DNA of 64,000 bases, taken from contig JACEVL010000837.1 in NCBI GenBank assembly GCA_020284085.1, positions 1-64,000 of the forward strand. The letters run 5' to 3'. The translations under genes and the position numbers were made by a program. The notes under the pieces were generated by a model. The model was not told where the DNA came from, did not search any database, and saw only the letters and a list, made by a program, of their open reading frames with translations. Of the stretch, positions 62,748 to 64,000 are shown one piece after another (position 1 is the stretch's first letter; each line of letters starts with the position of its first letter). The stretch is from Aporrectodea caliginosa (Eukaryota; Annelida; Clitellata; Crassiclitellata; Lumbricidae).

Positions 62748-63761
62748 CAGGGCCGCATTAAAGCTAGTGCGGGCCCGGGTGCTGTTATAATGACCGTGAT
62801 TACCTTCCAAAGGCCCCCTCTGACAACCAATGGTCCACCACGCACATATTTATAACCTGTTTACTAGTGAGTATTAACTGCCTGAAGACACTATACACAA
62901 TTAAAGTTGCATTACTATCTGTTCACGCAATGATTAGTGTCAGGTAAGTAACTATAATTAATTTAATTAATTATTACTTCGTATTCATTTATGGCCATAT
63001 ACATACATACATCACAGGGCCGCATTAATGGCCATATACCATATACATACATACATCACAGGGCCTTTTCAAGGAAAAGAATTGGGCTGGCGTCAACAAT
63101 GTTTGGGAAGCTGAGGAAACTATGGAGATCAGGCAACATCTCAACAAGAACAAAAACCAAACTATACGAAACACTGGTGATACCGGTCCTCACGTATGGA
63201 GCAGAATCTTGGTGCATGAAAAAGGAGGACGAGAGAAGACTCCTGGTGGCGGAGATGGGATGGCTACGAGGACTACTGAATAGATCACGAAGAGAAAAGA
63301 TACGGAATGAGGTGACACGAGAAGAACTGGGACAGAAGGAAACGGTAGTGGAAAGAATAAAGAAACGAAGACTTATATGGTATGGACATGTGATCAGGAT
63401 GGAAAACGTAAGAATGCCGGCAAAGGCGCTGCACGGAGAGGTGGAGGGAACGAGGAGCAGAGGACGTCAGAAGAAAAGATGGATAGATAACGTACTGGAA
63501 GACATAGAAGACAGAGGATGGGACTTAAGAAGGGCAATAGAACTCGCAAGAGACCGACCGAAATGGAGAAGTTTTGTTAGAGCCTCATCGTCAGCGAATA
63601 CTTGACGGAGGAGAAAGAAAGAAAGAATTCATTTATGTTGCAGCATTTTCGCTAGATTTAACAAACACATTAAAAACTTTCTTCACATCCGAAAATGCGG
63701 GCCCCTCAAAACTGCGGGCCCGGGTGCTGCAGCACCCTTAGCACCCCTTTAATGCGGCCCT
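62748..63761. mobile_element. Region bounded by inverted CAGGGCCGCATTAAAG ends
   Basis: The left end CAGGGCCGCATTAAAGCTAG, with GCGGGCCCGGGTGCTG close by, is mirrored on the right by GCGGGCCCGGGTGCTGCAGC and CTTTAATGCGGCCCTG. Form and terminal CAGGG resemble hAT transposons. The interior contains an RTE-like LINE and two more partial left ends (63017, 63058), so the structure is composite. No clean target duplication is seen. Confidence 0.6.
63083..63605 (+). mobile_element. RTE-like LINE ORF2 C-terminal fragment
   Basis: Open frame of about 170 codons: KLYETLVIPVLTYGAESWCM, then ERRLLVAEMGWLRGLLNRSR, then RLIWYGHVIRMENVRMPAKA, then GRQKKRWIDNVLEDIEDRGW and DRPKWRSFV, then stop. This is the standard tail of RTE-type reverse transcriptases. 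Unlike the relic at 11734, its frame is intact, so the insertion is relatively recent. Confidence 0.9.
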
Positions 63762-64000
63762 GTGTCATCATCATCATTATCGTCAGCATTATCGTCATTA
63801 ATATCTTCATCAATATCGTCATCATCGTCGTCATCATCATTATCATCATTTTCATCATCAACAACTTTTTCTTCTTTGCAATCGATGTCATTATCATTAC
63901 AGATTCAAACTAAATTACAGATTCATTAGGCTAATTACTATAGTTAATAGTTAAATGTTTTCAAGTGGGTAGATCTAAGACCGCTAGCTGCATGCGTTAC

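Larger units (their letters stand above)
62479..64000. other. Transposon-rich right end of the window
   Basis: Composed of a LINE C-terminal end with tail (62560-62735), CATA repeats, several copies of CACAGGGCCGCATTAA in direct orientation and one inverted, an RTE-like LINE fragment, and an ATC-rich array at 63765-63905. No host gene is seen, although an exon of the preceding gene could lie beyond the edge. Confidence 0.55.

Overview
This is animal (metazoan) nuclear DNA. It has GT-AG introns with branch-like pyrimidine tracts, CR1-like and RTE-like LINE fragments, tRNA-derived SINEs, hAT-type MITEs and very long microsatellites. There are no bacterial-type operons or ribosome binding sites. 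The abundance of the AGGCCTA palindrome and of short retroposon tails reading GGCGCTATATAAA suggests a marine invertebrate, perhaps a deuterostome (echinoderm, hemichordate or cephalochordate). That placement is an impression and cannot be proved from the window.

Left part (about 2.26-25.2 kb): a tandem segmental duplication carrying two copies of D-2-hydroxyglutarate dehydrogenase (D2HGDH). Copy 1 (4222-10102) is intact: seven coding exons join in frame to 522 aa, against 521 aa in human. Copy 2 (14531-24237) keeps all seven exons and splice sites. It has a 2-base deletion in exon 5, a changed FAD-loop glycine and a lost metal-ligand histidine, so it looks like a decaying pseudogene. Both copies share a GC-AG intron. 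Copy 2 has collected many more insertions (SINEs, a CR1 LINE itself interrupted by a SINE and a MITE, and an expanded minisatellite).

Middle and right part (26.8-59.5 kb): three same-strand, same-architecture genes that I do not recognise (26821-33687, 38298-42319, 50329-59494). Each has one giant low-complexity, Lys/Pro/Ala-rich tandem-repeat exon, a phase-0 intron and a tiny last exon. Genes 1 and 2 share a PTFADL motif and Cys-Cys modules; genes 2 and 3 share an N-terminal motif and a TYYPP C-terminal exon. Upstream of each gene lies a sequence resembling the RFX X-box of ciliary genes, so I infer a local family of ciliary or sperm-flagellum structural proteins. Genes 1 and 3 contain single-base frame breaks inside repeats (assembly error, polymorphism or decay); gene 2 is intact.

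Right end: a secreted or signal-peptide protein of unknown family (61813 to about 62469 or 62478), then a composite of LINE pieces and an element with inverted repeats.

The remaining sequence is mostly transposon debris and simple repeats. Several elements have clear target-site duplications, which allows relative dating against the D2HGDH duplication.
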